A stretch of 64,000 nucleotides of DNA from Campylobacteraceae bacterium (GTDB taxonomy: Bacteria; Campylobacterota; Campylobacteria; Campylobacterales; Arcobacteraceae): assembly GCA_013373175.1 (NCBI GenBank), contig JABXII010000016.1, forward strand, positions 62,001 through 126,000, in the 5' to 3' direction. The number at the start of each line of letters is the position of its first letter. Within the stretch, counting starts at the first letter, position 1. The translations under genes and the position numbers were made by a program. The notes beneath the pieces are model-generated. The model worked only from the letters and a program-made list of their open reading frames with translations. It had not been told where the DNA came from and did not search any database. Shown piece by piece: positions 1-8,129 of this stretch.

Positions 1-1
1 G

Positions 2-169
2 AGACTTATAGGAGAAAAAGTAATTAAAAATAATGGTAAAAAAGTAAAGATTAAAAAATATATCTTTGAGAGCAATGAAAAGGATTATCCTATTTTTAAT
101 TTAAAAAACCCTAAAGGGCCTATATATAAATCTATAAAATTAGAAAAAGTAGTAGAAGAAAAAATTTAA
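2..169 (+). CDS. C-terminal end of an unrecognised protein (partial)
   Basis: An open frame runs from the window edge to a TAA at 167-169 and gives about 55 residues, lysine-rich and ending in VEEKI. The 5' part lies outside the window, so no start can be chosen. I see no motif, membrane segment or family signature in this tail. It reads like normal local coding sequence (AT-rich, lysine and isoleucine heavy) with no in-frame stop. A 13-bp hairpin just after the stop fits the end of a transcription unit. It could be the tail of any soluble protein. Confidence 0.55.
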   Translation, partial: RLIGEKVIKNNGKKVKIKKYIFESNEKDYPIFNLKNPKGPIYKSIKLEKVVEEKI

Positions 170-177
170 CTAAAAGA

Positions 178-216
178 ATTTAAACCTAATTATATTTATA
201 TATATTAGGTTTAAAT
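178..216. terminator. 13-bp stem-loop after the first partial gene
   Basis: Arms 178-190 (ATTTAAACCTAAT) and 204-216 are perfectly complementary around a 13-nt AT loop. It lies 9 bases after the stop of the upstream partial gene. There is no immediate T tract, so intrinsic termination is plausible but not certain. Confidence 0.5.
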
Positions 217-347
217 CAAAGTATTATTAGTTTTTTTAAACTATTAACTTATAAAAATTTCAAAAAGTTTCAATAAATTGCACAAAAGTCACAAGTTTAT
301 TTAAATTAGTTTTTGATAGAATCTTTGCTTTGATTAAGGAGATACTA

Positions 348-1694
348 TTGATTAGTTCAAGATTTAGTAAACTAGGATTTATTTTAGCTGCTGTTGGTTC
401 TGCAGTTGGTTTAGGGAATATTTGGAAATTCCCATATGTAACAGGTGAGTATGGTGGTGGGGCTTTTGTTCTTGTATATTTAATTACAGCACTTTTTATT
501 GGTGTATTTGTTCTTATTTCTGAGTTAGTAATTGGTAAACTTGGAAGAAGTGATGCTGTAACTATGTTTGAAACTTTAGCAACAAAGCATAAAAACTTAT
601 GGAAATATGCAGGGTTTATTGTAATTGTTCCATTAATTATTCTTTCTTATTACTCAGTTGTAATAGGTTGGATTTTCCACTATATAGCAATATCTGTTCA
701 AGGATTACCTGAAACAGTTGAACAATCTAAAGAAATTTTTATGTCTTTATTGACAACTGATATTCAAACTCAACTTATGTATCACACTGTTGTATTTGTA
801 TTAGTAACTGCAATTATTTTAAGAGGTATTAAAGATGGTATTGAAAAAATCAATAAGATTTTAATGCCATTATTAGGTATTATTTTAGCAATTTTACTTG
901 TTTACTCAATCAATGTTGATAGTTTTTCTCAAGCATTTACTTTTATGTTTAACCCTGATTTTTCAAAGTTATCATCTGAAGCAGTTGTTGTTGCAATTGG
1001 ACAAGCATTTTATACTCTATCTTTAGGTATGGGTATTATTCTTACATATGCAGCTTCATTACCAAAGGATAGTAATGTTGTTAAATCTTCAATTCTAATC
1101 TCAATCATTGATACTTTAGTCGCAATCGTTGCAGGTCTTATTATCTTTACTTTATTATTTGATAAAGGTGCTGAGTCAACAAAAGGTGCTGGATTAGTAT
1201 TTATCTCATTACCATCAGTATTCTATGAGTTTGGTTCAATTGGTTCATTCTTAGCATTATTATTCTTTATTGCTATTGCTTTTGCAGGTGTTACTTCTGC
1301 TATTTCAATGTTAGAACCAACGGTTGAGTATTTTGAAAATAGATTTAAATATTCAAGAATGAAAGCAGCAGTTATTTGTAGTATCTTCTTTTATGTATTA
1401 GGTATTGCTGCATTATTCTCAAATATTGAAGGATATTCAGAGGTTCTAAAAATTGGAGAAAAAGGTCTATTTGATTGGTTAGATTTTGTTTGTTCTACAA
1501 TTTTAGTTCCAATTGGTGGAATTTTAGTTGTTGTTTTCATTGGACACTTTATGGATAAAGAAGACGTTGAAAATGAACTTGTTCCTTTAATGGGAGAATT
1601 TTTAACTAAAGTATGGTTCTTTATGGTTAGATTTGTTATTCCTATTGCTTTAATTATTGTTATCTTAAATGAGACAGGAATTTTTAAATTCTAA
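348..1694 (+). CDS. NSS-family sodium-dependent transporter
   Basis: Inner-membrane Na+-coupled symporter of the neurotransmitter:sodium symporter (SNF) family, LeuT fold, probably importing an amino acid or related small amine; the substrate cannot be read from sequence. TM1 carries the family signature around residues 17-30 (GSAVGLGNIWKFPY), which includes the unwound sodium/substrate segment. About 11-12 hydrophobic segments fill the 448 residues, a usual length for bacterial members (MhsT/TnaT-like). The start is TTG at 348: AAGGAG lies at 336-341, six bases upstream. An earlier in-frame TTG at 330 precedes that ribosome site and is unlikely. Single-gene unit followed by a strong terminator. 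Confidence 0.93.
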   Translation: MISSRFSKLGFILAAVGSAVGLGNIWKFPYVTGEYGGGAFVLVYLITALFIGVFVLISELVIGKLGRSDAVTMFETLATKHKNLWKYAGFIVIVPLIILSYYSVVIGWIFHYIAISVQGLPETVEQSKEIFMSLLTTDIQTQLMYHTVVFVLVTAIILRGIKDGIEKINKILMPLLGIILAILLVYSINVDSFSQAFTFMFNPDFSKLSSEAVVVAIGQAFYTLSLGMGIILTYAASLPKDSNVVKSSILISIIDTLVAIVAGLIIFTLLFDKGAESTKGAGLVFISLPSVFYEFGSIGSFLALLFFIAIAFAGVTSAISMLEPTVEYFENRFKYSRMKAAVICSIFFYVLGIAALFSNIEGYSEVLKIGEKGLFDWLDFVCSTILVPIGGILVVVFIGHFMDKEDVENELVPLMGEFLTKVWFFMVRFVIPIALIIVILNETGIFKF

Positions 1695-1721
1695 TCTAAA
1701 AGAATGTACAATAACAAAAAT

Positions 1722-1754
1722 AAAAAGCAGAGGCTTAGGTCTCTGCTTTTTTTA
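1722..1754 (+). terminator. Rho-independent terminator of the NSS transporter gene
   Basis: Stem AAAAAGCAGAG (1722-1732) pairs with CTCTGCTTTTT (1741-1751) over an 8-nt loop and runs into a T tract. It ends the symporter unit 28 bases after its stop and lies before the ribosome site of the next gene. Confidence 0.9.
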
Positions 1755-1774
1755 TAAGTAAAGTAGGAAATAAA

Positions 1775-2191
1775 ATGATAAAAACAACAAATGAAATCTC
1801 AAAAGAAGATGGATACTCAAGATATAACTTTTTTGAAATTCATCCAGATTTAGAAGCAATTATTCACAAAGATTATCAAAAATATGGAACTAAAGAGTTT
1901 GATAGAAAAGAGTATTGTGAAAATATGTATAAACAAAATTTTTATGATAAGTATGATGAAACAGTTTATAAAGAGGTTTATGACAAGTATATAAACAATG
2001 AGAAGTTTAAAGAAAAAGCAATGTTTATATATGCAATTATTGATTTTGATAAATATAAAGAGTTTGTAAAGTTAAATGAGACAATAGAAAATCCTTCAGA
2101 ATTAATCATCTCATATAGTATTTTAGATAATACAGGTGTAAAAGTAAATATCTATAATATTTCAATTACAGATATCTCTTTTGTATTTTAA
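1775..2191 (+). CDS. Hypothetical protein, 138 aa
   Basis: Not recognised. A soluble, highly charged protein rich in Tyr, Lys, Asp and Glu, with no signal peptide or membrane segment. The N-terminal two thirds look helical, with many Tyr/Asp/Lys residues around 40-75. The last 45 residues look like beta strands (alternating Ile, Ser and Tyr). ATG at 1775 has a GGA-type ribosome site (AGTAGGAAA) just upstream. It is a monocistronic unit between two terminators, convergent with the chemoreceptor gene. Coding reality is supported by uninterrupted frame, ribosome site and terminator placement; function is unknown. Confidence 0.75.
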   Translation: MIKTTNEISKEDGYSRYNFFEIHPDLEAIIHKDYQKYGTKEFDRKEYCENMYKQNFYDKYDETVYKEVYDKYINNEKFKEKAMFIYAIIDFDKYKEFVKLNETIENPSELIISYSILDNTGVKVNIYNISITDISFVF

Positions 2192-2223
2192 TATAAATAG
2201 TTAGAATTTCTAACTATTTATAT
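2191..2223. terminator. Bidirectional terminator between convergent genes
   Basis: Near-perfect palindrome with 16-bp arms at 2191-2206 and 2208-2223, core TAGTTAGAA/TTCTAACTA. The left arm begins in the stop codon of the 138-aa gene and the right arm contains the stop codon (2210-2212) of the minus-strand chemoreceptor, so one structure serves both. CTTTTT follows on the plus side. Confidence 0.75.
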
Positions 2224-4414
2224 CTTTTTGTACATCTTTTTCTATCTCTTCTTTCCCTTCAAACTCTTTTTCATTTGCATTTTTAACTATTGTACTTGCA
2301 ATACTTGAAGTCTTTAAAGCTACTTCTTCTGTTTTATTAGCAATTGAAGCATTTTTTTGTGTTTGTTCATCTAAAGAGTTAATTGCTTCATTTATTTGAA
2401 CAATACCTGTTTGCTGTTCCTTTGAGGCATTCGAAATATCATCAATAAGTTCTATAGTTTGAGTAATATTGCCTTTTAGGTTTATATAACCATTTTGCAT
2501 TTTATTTGAAATATCTTTACCTTCATTTGCTTTTAATGTTGCAGTTTCAACTAATTCTTTAATCTGTTTTGCTGCTTCAGCAGATCTATTTGCTAAGTTT
2601 CTAACTTCCCCTGCAACTACTGCAAAACCTTTTCCAGCTTCACCAGCAGTTGCTGCTTCAACAGCTGCATTTAGAGAAAGAATATTTGTTTGGAATGCAA
2701 TTTGATCAATAACTGTAATTGCTTCATTAATAGAGTTTACTTGGTTATCTATTTCATTCATAGCTTCATTTGTTTTTAATGCTAATCTTTCACCTTCATT
2801 TGCAGATGCCGTTACATCTGTAGTTAATTCACTCATTTGAGTTATTTTATTTGTTGTAAGTGTAATATTACTTGTGATTTCTTCTAAAGCAGCAGCTGTT
2901 TCTTCTAAAGATGCAGCAGCTTCATTTGAGTTAATATTTAATATATTAACATTTTCTAAAAGAGAATCAGAATTATGATTTAAAACAAGCCCATTTTTTT
3001 TGTTTTCAATTAACATTTTAGTAATAGAAATACCTAAATTATTTACACCATTAGCAAGTTTTTCTAAGTGCTCTTTTATTCCATTTGTATCTATTTTATT
3101 TAAATAGTTGTAATTTGAGAACTCTTCTAATACCTCTAAAATATTTTCAATATTTCTTTCAAAATTATTACCCATATTATTTAACACATCTTTTAGTTTA
3201 TTTAAAGATGGATTTGAAACCTCAGTAGTAATTCTTTGACATAAGTCTCCTTGTTCAAACTCACTTAATACTTCTACTGTTTCTTGAATAATAGCTCTAT
3301 CTTCATCAATAGATTTTTTTGTTTTTACAATATTCTCATTTACAACTTTTGCCATAGTTCCTATTTCAGATTTAGTGTTATTTTTTATTGGTTCAGTATC
3401 TTGAATCTCTCTATTTATGTATCTAAAGAAGCTTATTAAACCTTTTTGGAACTCAGTAATTTCTTCAGTAATTGATTTTGGTATAAATATTGATAATAAA
3501 ACAACTAAAGCAAGAATAACTAGTGAAATAATAATAGTCAATGTCTTTAAAAGATCATTGTTTTGGGCAACTTCTGGTCCAATTTTAGCTTGTTCTTCTT
3601 TTATTGAAGTTTTGATTTTTTCTGCAATGTTAGCAATTTCTGGTCCCATTTTATTAATTTCATCTATATGTAGGTCTCTTTTTGAAATAGCCTCACTCAT
3701 CTGTTTTAAATCATTTAAATAAAGATTAATAAGTTTTGTAACTTCTTTAAGTTCACTTCTAGTTTTATTATTCGTAATAAGTGATTCAGTTGAGTTTATA
3801 TTCTTTTTTAAATCATCAAACTCTAAATAAGCTTTTTCTATATCTTCTTTATTACTATTTATATAAAATTTTGTACCACTAAGTCTTATAAGTAATAGTG
3901 TTCTAATAGCTTTTGCTGTTTGAAGTGAAGCATATGTTTCTTTGTTTTTGTAGCTATCATTCATTATTGTTGTAAGGAGTGATTCAATATTGTTTCCATA
4001 TTTGCCAAGTTTTGTAAAAAATTCATTTCTAAAACTAACATAGACAATTATTTCTTTAAACTCTTTATCATAATCAATAAGGTTTTTATCTAACTGTTTA
4101 ATTAATTTTTCCCTAGCTGGGGTTTTAATATTTTTTTTAGCTTCTTCCAATAGCTCTAATGTTTTTTGAAAATAATGTGAATATTCTTCTATATCTTTCT
4201 TTGATGAAGTATTCAAATAATCTTTTACATTCATTCTTACCATTAACATATTTGATTGAATTTGACTTGCAAGAATGTTGTGTCTTGCCATTTCTCTATA
4301 GTGTGTAAAACCTTCTGCTGACTTATCTATTCCTACCATACTGTATATAGACATAATAGATAATAATGCAATTATTGTTCCAAATGAAATTAAAAGTTTA
4401 TTTTTAATTGTCAT
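2210..4414 (-). CDS. Methyl-accepting chemotaxis protein, 4HB-type sensor
   Basis: Transmembrane chemoreceptor feeding CheA/CheW. TM1 is at about 6-27; a mostly helical periplasmic region (about 30-288) resembles a four-helix-bundle ligand domain; TM2 is at about 290-312. A long cytoplasmic linker with a GLISFFRYINRE stretch follows, then the MCP signalling hairpin, whose conserved tip ([18 protein letters not shown]) is at about 568-590. There is no obvious CheR-docking pentapeptide at the C-terminus. The start is ATG at 4414, with AAGGAG six bases upstream (4421-4426 on the complement). An upstream in-frame start at 4456 would put the ribosome site inside the gene and was rejected. Ligand unknown. 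Confidence 0.93.
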   Translation of the reverse strand: MTIKNKLLISFGTIIALLSIMSIYSMVGIDKSAEGFTHYREMARHNILASQIQSNMLMVRMNVKDYLNTSSKKDIEEYSHYFQKTLELLEEAKKNIKTPAREKLIKQLDKNLIDYDKEFKEIIVYVSFRNEFFTKLGKYGNNIESLLTTIMNDSYKNKETYASLQTAKAIRTLLLIRLSGTKFYINSNKEDIEKAYLEFDDLKKNINSTESLITNNKTRSELKEVTKLINLYLNDLKQMSEAISKRDLHIDEINKMGPEIANIAEKIKTSIKEEQAKIGPEVAQNNDLLKTLTIIISLVILALVVLLSIFIPKSITEEITEFQKGLISFFRYINREIQDTEPIKNNTKSEIGTMAKVVNENIVKTKKSIDEDRAIIQETVEVLSEFEQGDLCQRITTEVSNPSLNKLKDVLNNMGNNFERNIENILEVLEEFSNYNYLNKIDTNGIKEHLEKLANGVNNLGISITKMLIENKKNGLVLNHNSDSLLENVNILNINSNEAAASLEETAAALEEITSNITLTTNKITQMSELTTDVTASANEGERLALKTNEAMNEIDNQVNSINEAITVIDQIAFQTNILSLNAAVEAATAGEAGKGFAVVAGEVRNLANRSAEAAKQIKELVETATLKANEGKDISNKMQNGYINLKGNITQTIELIDDISNASKEQQTGIVQINEAINSLDEQTQKNASIANKTEEVALKTSSIASTIVKNANEKEFEGKEEIEKDVQKDINS

Positions 4415-4538
4415 GATATACTCCTTAATATTTATAACTTTGATAGTGGATATCAAAAATACAATTGTAGTGAATGAGTATTTACTTTTGCTTAAAATAA
4501 AATAATTAATAAAATTTTATAATTTTCAAAAAAGAGAT

Positions 4539-4564
4539 ATAAGCCCAATAAAAATTGGACTTAT
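4539..4564 (-). terminator. Terminator of the DUF3817 gene
   Basis: Arms 4539-4549 and 4554-4564 form an 11-bp stem (one G-T pair) with an AAAA loop. On the minus strand it is followed by CTCTTTTTTG, a usable U tract, and it begins about 10 bases past the stop of the 4575-4871 gene. Confidence 0.75.
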
Positions 4565-4574
4565 TTTAACTTAT

Positions 4575-4871
4575 TTATATAAGGACAGTTTTTTTAACTT
4601 TTCTTTCAATTAAAATTGCACCAAAAGGTATTAATGATAAAACAAATAGTTGAAATACAAATCCTGTATCCCATTCTTGTTTTATTTTTGCTTCAAAAAG
4701 TGAAATCATAAAAATAATAAATAATACTCCATGAGTCATACCTACAATTTTTACAGGAATTGGATCACCACCAATATATTTTATAGGCATTGCTATAAAA
4801 ATCAGAATTAAATAAGAGATACCTTCAATAGCAGAAATTGTTCTAAATCGACCTAATGCACTACTAAGCAT
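4575..4871 (-). CDS. DUF3817-family integral membrane protein
   Basis: Small (98 aa) inner-membrane protein with three hydrophobic segments. It matches the DUF3817 pattern: an N-terminal LGRFRTISAIEGISYL stretch, then MPIKYIGGDP and a histidine in MTHGVLF. Members are widespread in bacteria and sometimes sit near MFS transporters, but no biochemical role is established. The ribosome site AAGGA lies about 8 bases before ATG 4871. It stands alone between the chemoreceptor and the transposase-like gene, transcribed in the same direction as both, with its own terminator downstream. Confidence 0.85.
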   Translation of the reverse strand: MLSSALGRFRTISAIEGISYLILIFIAMPIKYIGGDPIPVKIVGMTHGVLFIIFMISLFEAKIKQEWDTGFVFQLFVLSLIPFGAILIERKVKKTVLI

Positions 4872-4945
4872 TTATTTTCCTTTTTTATTTTGTAAAATTA
4901 TATAGTTTTATGATTATACTTTGTTTATAGTGGAAATTAAGTGTA

Positions 4946-5596
4946 CTAATTAAAATATAGATTTCTTAAGATTTTAATTTGCTCATTTTGTAAGTAGTTG
5001 AATTTAAACTCACACTCTTTTAAATAGTAGAAAAAGTTTTTTTCATTTACTCCTTTATATTTTCGTAAGTTTTTTTCGAGGTATTTCCAAAATATATTTA
5101 GTGGAGTAGAGTAGGAATCCTTTGAAAAGATTCTATGCCATCTTAAGTAATTTTCAAAGGTTTTATTGTCATCTTCATTATTGTAAATAGGCAGCTTAGG
5201 CATAAGTAGGGTATAAATTCTATCATTTGAATAAAAACCAATGATGTTAACAGCACTATATAAAGATTTCTGTTTATCTTTTTTTTGTTTATCTGTAAAG
5301 TAATAAAACTCTTCATAGGAGCTATTATCTTTGATTGAAGATTGATAAACATCTTCAAGATGTGTTGCAATTAGTTGTCTAAAAAGATTGTATCTATTTT
5401 TAATTGTTCTATAATTTACATTTAAAAGTTTAGCACATCTATTAGCACTAACTTGGTTACAAAAAAACTCAATTACAGTTATATCTGTTTGAAGTTTTTT
5501 TAGGGAAAACTTTCTTTTACAAGAAGAGCATTTCTTGTAATTATCTTGTAAATCATATAAATGTTTGTTGTTGCAATATGGGCATCTTTTTATCAT
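4946..5596 (-). CDS. Exapted IS1595-like transposase: zinc ribbon + HTH, catalytically dead
   Basis: Residues 1-30 hold a zinc ribbon (CPYC then CSSC). Residues 45-70 form a helix-turn-helix (SANRCAKLLNVNYRTIKNRY) as in IS1595/ISXO2-type transposases. The C-terminus (about 165-205) keeps the family's FWKYLEKNLRKYKG and YLKECEFKFNY blocks, but the acidic residue expected just before FW is replaced (TPLNIFW), the middle segment is shortened and the first acidic position reads YEEFYYF. The protein is intact (216 aa) and I see no terminal inverted repeats, so it looks like a domesticated DNA-binding protein rather than a mobile element. No good ribosome site precedes ATG 5596. It is divergent from hypB across 126 bp. 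The regulatory role is inference. Confidence 0.65.
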   Translation of the reverse strand: MIKRCPYCNNKHLYDLQDNYKKCSSCKRKFSLKKLQTDITVIEFFCNQVSANRCAKLLNVNYRTIKNRYNLFRQLIATHLEDVYQSSIKDNSSYEEFYYFTDKQKKDKQKSLYSAVNIIGFYSNDRIYTLLMPKLPIYNNEDDNKTFENYLRWHRIFSKDSYSTPLNIFWKYLEKNLRKYKGVNEKNFFYYLKECEFKFNYLQNEQIKILRNLYFN

Positions 5597-5667
5597 GGTA
5601 ACAATTCTACTATTTTTGTCCTAAAAGTACATAAGTGATCATACTCATTAGCTAAATTTCAGTTTCC

Positions 5668-5673
5668 TATAAA
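5668..5673 (+). promoter_or_regulatory. Possible -10 element for the hyp operon
   Basis: TATAAA lies 55 bp before the hypB start in an AT-rich region shared with the divergent transposase-like gene. No -35 box is visible. A palindrome sits about 20 bp downstream, where a repressor could block elongation. Weak evidence. Confidence 0.3.
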
Positions 5674-5694
5674 TAAACTGCTAAAAGAATAATA

Positions 5695-5708
5695 AATGAA
5701 CGTTCATT
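5695..5708. promoter_or_regulatory. 14-bp perfect palindrome upstream of hypB, candidate operator
   Basis: AATGAACGTTCATT is a perfect dyad ending 14 bp before hypB and close to its ribosome site (AAGGA, 5712-5716). Its shape resembles operators bound by dimeric HTH repressors. The cognate regulator is unknown; the divergent zinc-ribbon/HTH protein is one candidate. Confidence 0.5.
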
Positions 5709-5722
5709 AAAAAGGAATAAAA

Positions 5723-6514
5723 ATGTGTACAGATTGCGGATGTAGCATAACAGACCACCACCATCATCATGACCATGATCATTCACATGATCATCACCAA
5801 CATTCAGACTCAGCTTCTCACCAAGCTGCCCATGATACTTTACATCATAATCCACAGTTGAATGATAGTAAAACAGTTGCAGTTATAAAAAAGATTTTAG
5901 ACAAAAATGACCATGAAGCAGCTCATAATAGAGCACACTTTGATAAACAAAATGTTCTAGGTATCAATCTTATGTCAAGTCCAGGAAGTGGTAAAACAAC
6001 TTTACTTGAACATTTAGCCCCACTTGCAGACTTTAATTTTGCTGTTGTTGAAGGTGATTTAGAGACAAATAAAGATGCTGATAGATTAGAAGCAAAAGGA
6101 ATTAAAGCAGTACAAATTCAAACTGGTAGTGCTTGTCACTTAGATGCTTTTATGGTTCACAAAGGTTTACATGATATGCCTTTAGATAATTTAGACGTAT
6201 GTTTTGTAGAAAACGTAGGTAATCTAGTTTGTCCAGCATCTTATGATGTAGGAACACACTTAAATATAGTATTAGTATCAATACCAGAAGGTGAAGATAA
6301 AATTGCAAAATATCCAGTGATGTTTAGAGCTGCTGATTTAATCCTTTTCACAAAAGTAGATTTACTTCCTTATTTTGAGTATGACTTAGAAAAAGAGAAA
6401 GAAGTTGCTAGAAAACTTAAACCAAATGTTGATATTTTAGAAGTTTCTACAAAAGATGAAGATAGCTTGAAAGCTGTAGTTGAGTGGATTAACTTTAAAA
6501 GAAAGATGAGATAA
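5723..6514 (+). CDS. hypB: HypB, [NiFe]-hydrogenase nickel-insertion GTPase
   Basis: Cytoplasmic SIMIBI-class GTPase that works with HypA to load nickel into the hydrogenase large subunit. It starts with the CxxCGC high-affinity metal motif (residues 2-7), followed by a long histidine/aspartate-rich tract (about 12-35) that may store nickel. The P-loop SSPGSGKTT is at about 84-92, and an ACHLD segment in the G domain supplies the second metal site at the dimer interface. The 263-aa length is normal for the His-rich type. Ribosome site AAGGA, ATG at 5723. First gene of hypBCDEXA; its TAA overlaps the hypC ATG by one base (TAATG), implying translational coupling. Confidence 0.97.
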   Translation: MCTDCGCSITDHHHHHDHDHSHDHHQHSDSASHQAAHDTLHHNPQLNDSKTVAVIKKILDKNDHEAAHNRAHFDKQNVLGINLMSSPGSGKTTLLEHLAPLADFNFAVVEGDLETNKDADRLEAKGIKAVQIQTGSACHLDAFMVHKGLHDMPLDNLDVCFVENVGNLVCPASYDVGTHLNIVLVSIPEGEDKIAKYPVMFRAADLILFTKVDLLPYFEYDLEKEKEVARKLKPNVDILEVSTKDEDSLKAVVEWINFKRKMR

Positions 6515-6798
6515 TGTGCCTTTCAATACCATCAAAAATCACAAAGATTGATAAAGAGAATAATGTAGCAACTGTAGATACTATGGGTGTTGAAAGACAA
6601 GCTTCTTTAGAATTAGTAGACCAAGAAGTTGAAGTTGGAGATTATGTATTAATTCATATTGGTTTTGCAATGAATAAAATCGATGAAGAAGATGCTTTAG
6701 CTTCCTTGGAAGTTTATAAAGAGATAATTGAAAAAATGGAAGAAGAAGAGCGTAGGCAAGCAATTTTAGAAGATGATGCCTGTCCAAATAGAGGCTAA
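6514..6798 (+). CDS. hypC: HypC, hydrogenase maturation chaperone
   Basis: Small OB-fold chaperone that carries the Fe(CN)2CO precursor with HypD and escorts the hydrogenase large-subunit precursor. The defining N-terminal MCLSIP is present; Cys2 is the iron-binding residue once Met is removed. Length is 94 aa, slightly longer than typical, because of an acidic/charged helix near the C-terminus (about 65-85). Coupled to hypB by a one-base overlap and followed one base later by hypD. Confidence 0.97.
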   Translation: MCLSIPSKITKIDKENNVATVDTMGVERQASLELVDQEVEVGDYVLIHIGFAMNKIDEEDALASLEVYKEIIEKMEEEERRQAILEDDACPNRG

Positions 6799-6799
6799 A

Positions 6800-7945
6800 A
6801 TGAGTGAATTAAAGCTAAAAGATTTATATGATGGGTTTAGAGACCCTGATACAATAAAAGCTTATAAAAAAATCATTGAAGAAGATGCAAAAAAACTTGA
6901 AAAGCCAATAAATATAATGGAAGTATGTGGTGGACATACTCATACAATAATGAAGTATGGAATTCCTCAATTACTTCCAGAAAATATTAACTTTATTCAT
7001 GGTCCAGGTTGTCCTGTTTGTATTATGCCAAAGGAAAGAATAGACCATGCATATATTTTATCACTACAAGAAGATGTTATTTTAGTAACTTTAGGTGATA
7101 TGATAAAAGTTCCCGGAAGTAATGGAAGCTTACAAGATGCAAGAAGTAAAGGTGCTGATGTAAGATTTGTATATTCACCAATGGAGTGTATAAAAATAGC
7201 ACAAGAAAACCCTAGTAAAAGAATCATATTTTTTGCAATAGGTTTTGAAACAACTACTCCTATGACTGCTGCTTTAATTGATACAGTAGTAAAACAAGAT
7301 ATTAAGAATATATTCTTTCATATAAATCATGTAACAGTTCCTGAAGTAATGAAAGAGTTAATTGATAGCAGAGATGAGCATGTTGATTCATACAATCATC
7401 AAATTGATGCTTTCTTAGGACCTTCTCATGTAAGTGTTATTAGTGGAAGTAAGATTTATGAAGAGTTTCCAAGAGATTATAATAAGCCAGTAGTAGTTGC
7501 AGGTTTTGAACCAGTGGATGTTATGCAGTCTATCTCTATGATTGTTAAGCAGTTTATTGAAAAAAGATGTGAGCTTGAAATTGAGTATAAAAGATTGGTT
7601 TCTTATGATGGAAACATCAAAGCTCAAGAGTTAATCAATAAATATTTTGAAAAGATAAGTCTTTTTAAATGGAGAGGTTTAGGAAATATAAAAGATTCTG
7701 GACTTAAATTAAGAGATGATTACTCTAAATATGATGCAGAAGTTATTTATAAAGATATCTTGCCTATAACAGAAATAGAAGACCATAAACTTTGTATTTG
7801 TGGAGATATTTTAAGGGGTATGGCTAGTCCTCCTGAGTGTACTATCTTTGGTACTGCCTGTAAACCAAGTACTCCAATTGGTTCTTGTATGGTGAGTAGT
7901 GAAGGCGCATGTGCGGCATACTACAAATATGGTAATCTCTTATAA
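6800..7945 (+). CDS. hypD: HypD, Fe-S scaffold for Fe(CN)2CO assembly
   Basis: HypD binds a [4Fe-4S] cluster and, with HypC, is the scaffold on which iron receives two cyanides and one CO. Conserved motifs are present: EVCGGHTH around residues 40-47, GPGCPVC at about 67-73, the C-terminal CICGDI at about 332-337, and further cysteines in a CTIFGTAC segment. I chose ATG 6800, one base after the hypC stop, with GAGG at 6791-6794; it gives 381 aa. An earlier in-frame ATG at 6773 lies within hypC and lacks a ribosome site. The stop codon falls inside the left arm of an inverted-repeat element. Confidence 0.96.
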   Translation: MSELKLKDLYDGFRDPDTIKAYKKIIEEDAKKLEKPINIMEVCGGHTHTIMKYGIPQLLPENINFIHGPGCPVCIMPKERIDHAYILSLQEDVILVTLGDMIKVPGSNGSLQDARSKGADVRFVYSPMECIKIAQENPSKRIIFFAIGFETTTPMTAALIDTVVKQDIKNIFFHINHVTVPEVMKELIDSRDEHVDSYNHQIDAFLGPSHVSVISGSKIYEEFPRDYNKPVVVAGFEPVDVMQSISMIVKQFIEKRCELEIEYKRLVSYDGNIKAQELINKYFEKISLFKWRGLGNIKDSGLKLRDDYSKYDAEVIYKDILPITEIEDHKLCICGDILRGMASPPECTIFGTACKPSTPIGSCMVSSEGACAAYYKYGNLL

Positions 7946-8090
7946 AAGGATATTAGACTTCATCTTTATATATTATTTCATCGTTGAATCTAAAAATTTA
8001 AATAGTCATTTACTAAAAGTAAACTCTTACTTAAATTTTTAGCTCCGCCTTGAACTAGAAATAAAATATAAAATCTACTATCCTTTTATA
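7941..8090. repeat. Nested inverted-repeat element between hypD and hypE (MITE- or RNA-structure-like)
   Basis: Outer arms 7941-7957 and 8074-8090 are 17 bp with one mismatch (TATAAAAGGATATTAGA against its complement). Inside them, arms 7990-8001 and 8031-8042 (CTAAAAATTTAA) are perfect over 12 bp, and the innermost arms TTTACT/AGTAAA (8009-8014, 8018-8023) form a hairpin with an AAA loop. No ORF. The ~150-bp symmetric structure interrupts an otherwise tightly packed operon and supplies the hypD stop codon, so insertion of a small non-autonomous element is plausible; an RNA processing or attenuation structure is the alternative. Confidence 0.55.
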
Positions 8091-8129
8091 TAAGAAGAAT
8101 AATTAAGAATAAATAGTTAAAGAGAAAAA

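Noticed and set aside
4946-5596. Active insertion sequence
   Set aside because: No terminal inverted repeats or target duplication visible, and catalytic acidic positions are lost; treated as an exapted gene.
5667-5855. Minus-strand ORF opposite the hypB start
   Set aside because: It arises from the His/Asp-rich hypB codons read backwards; no ribosome site and hypB is unmistakable.
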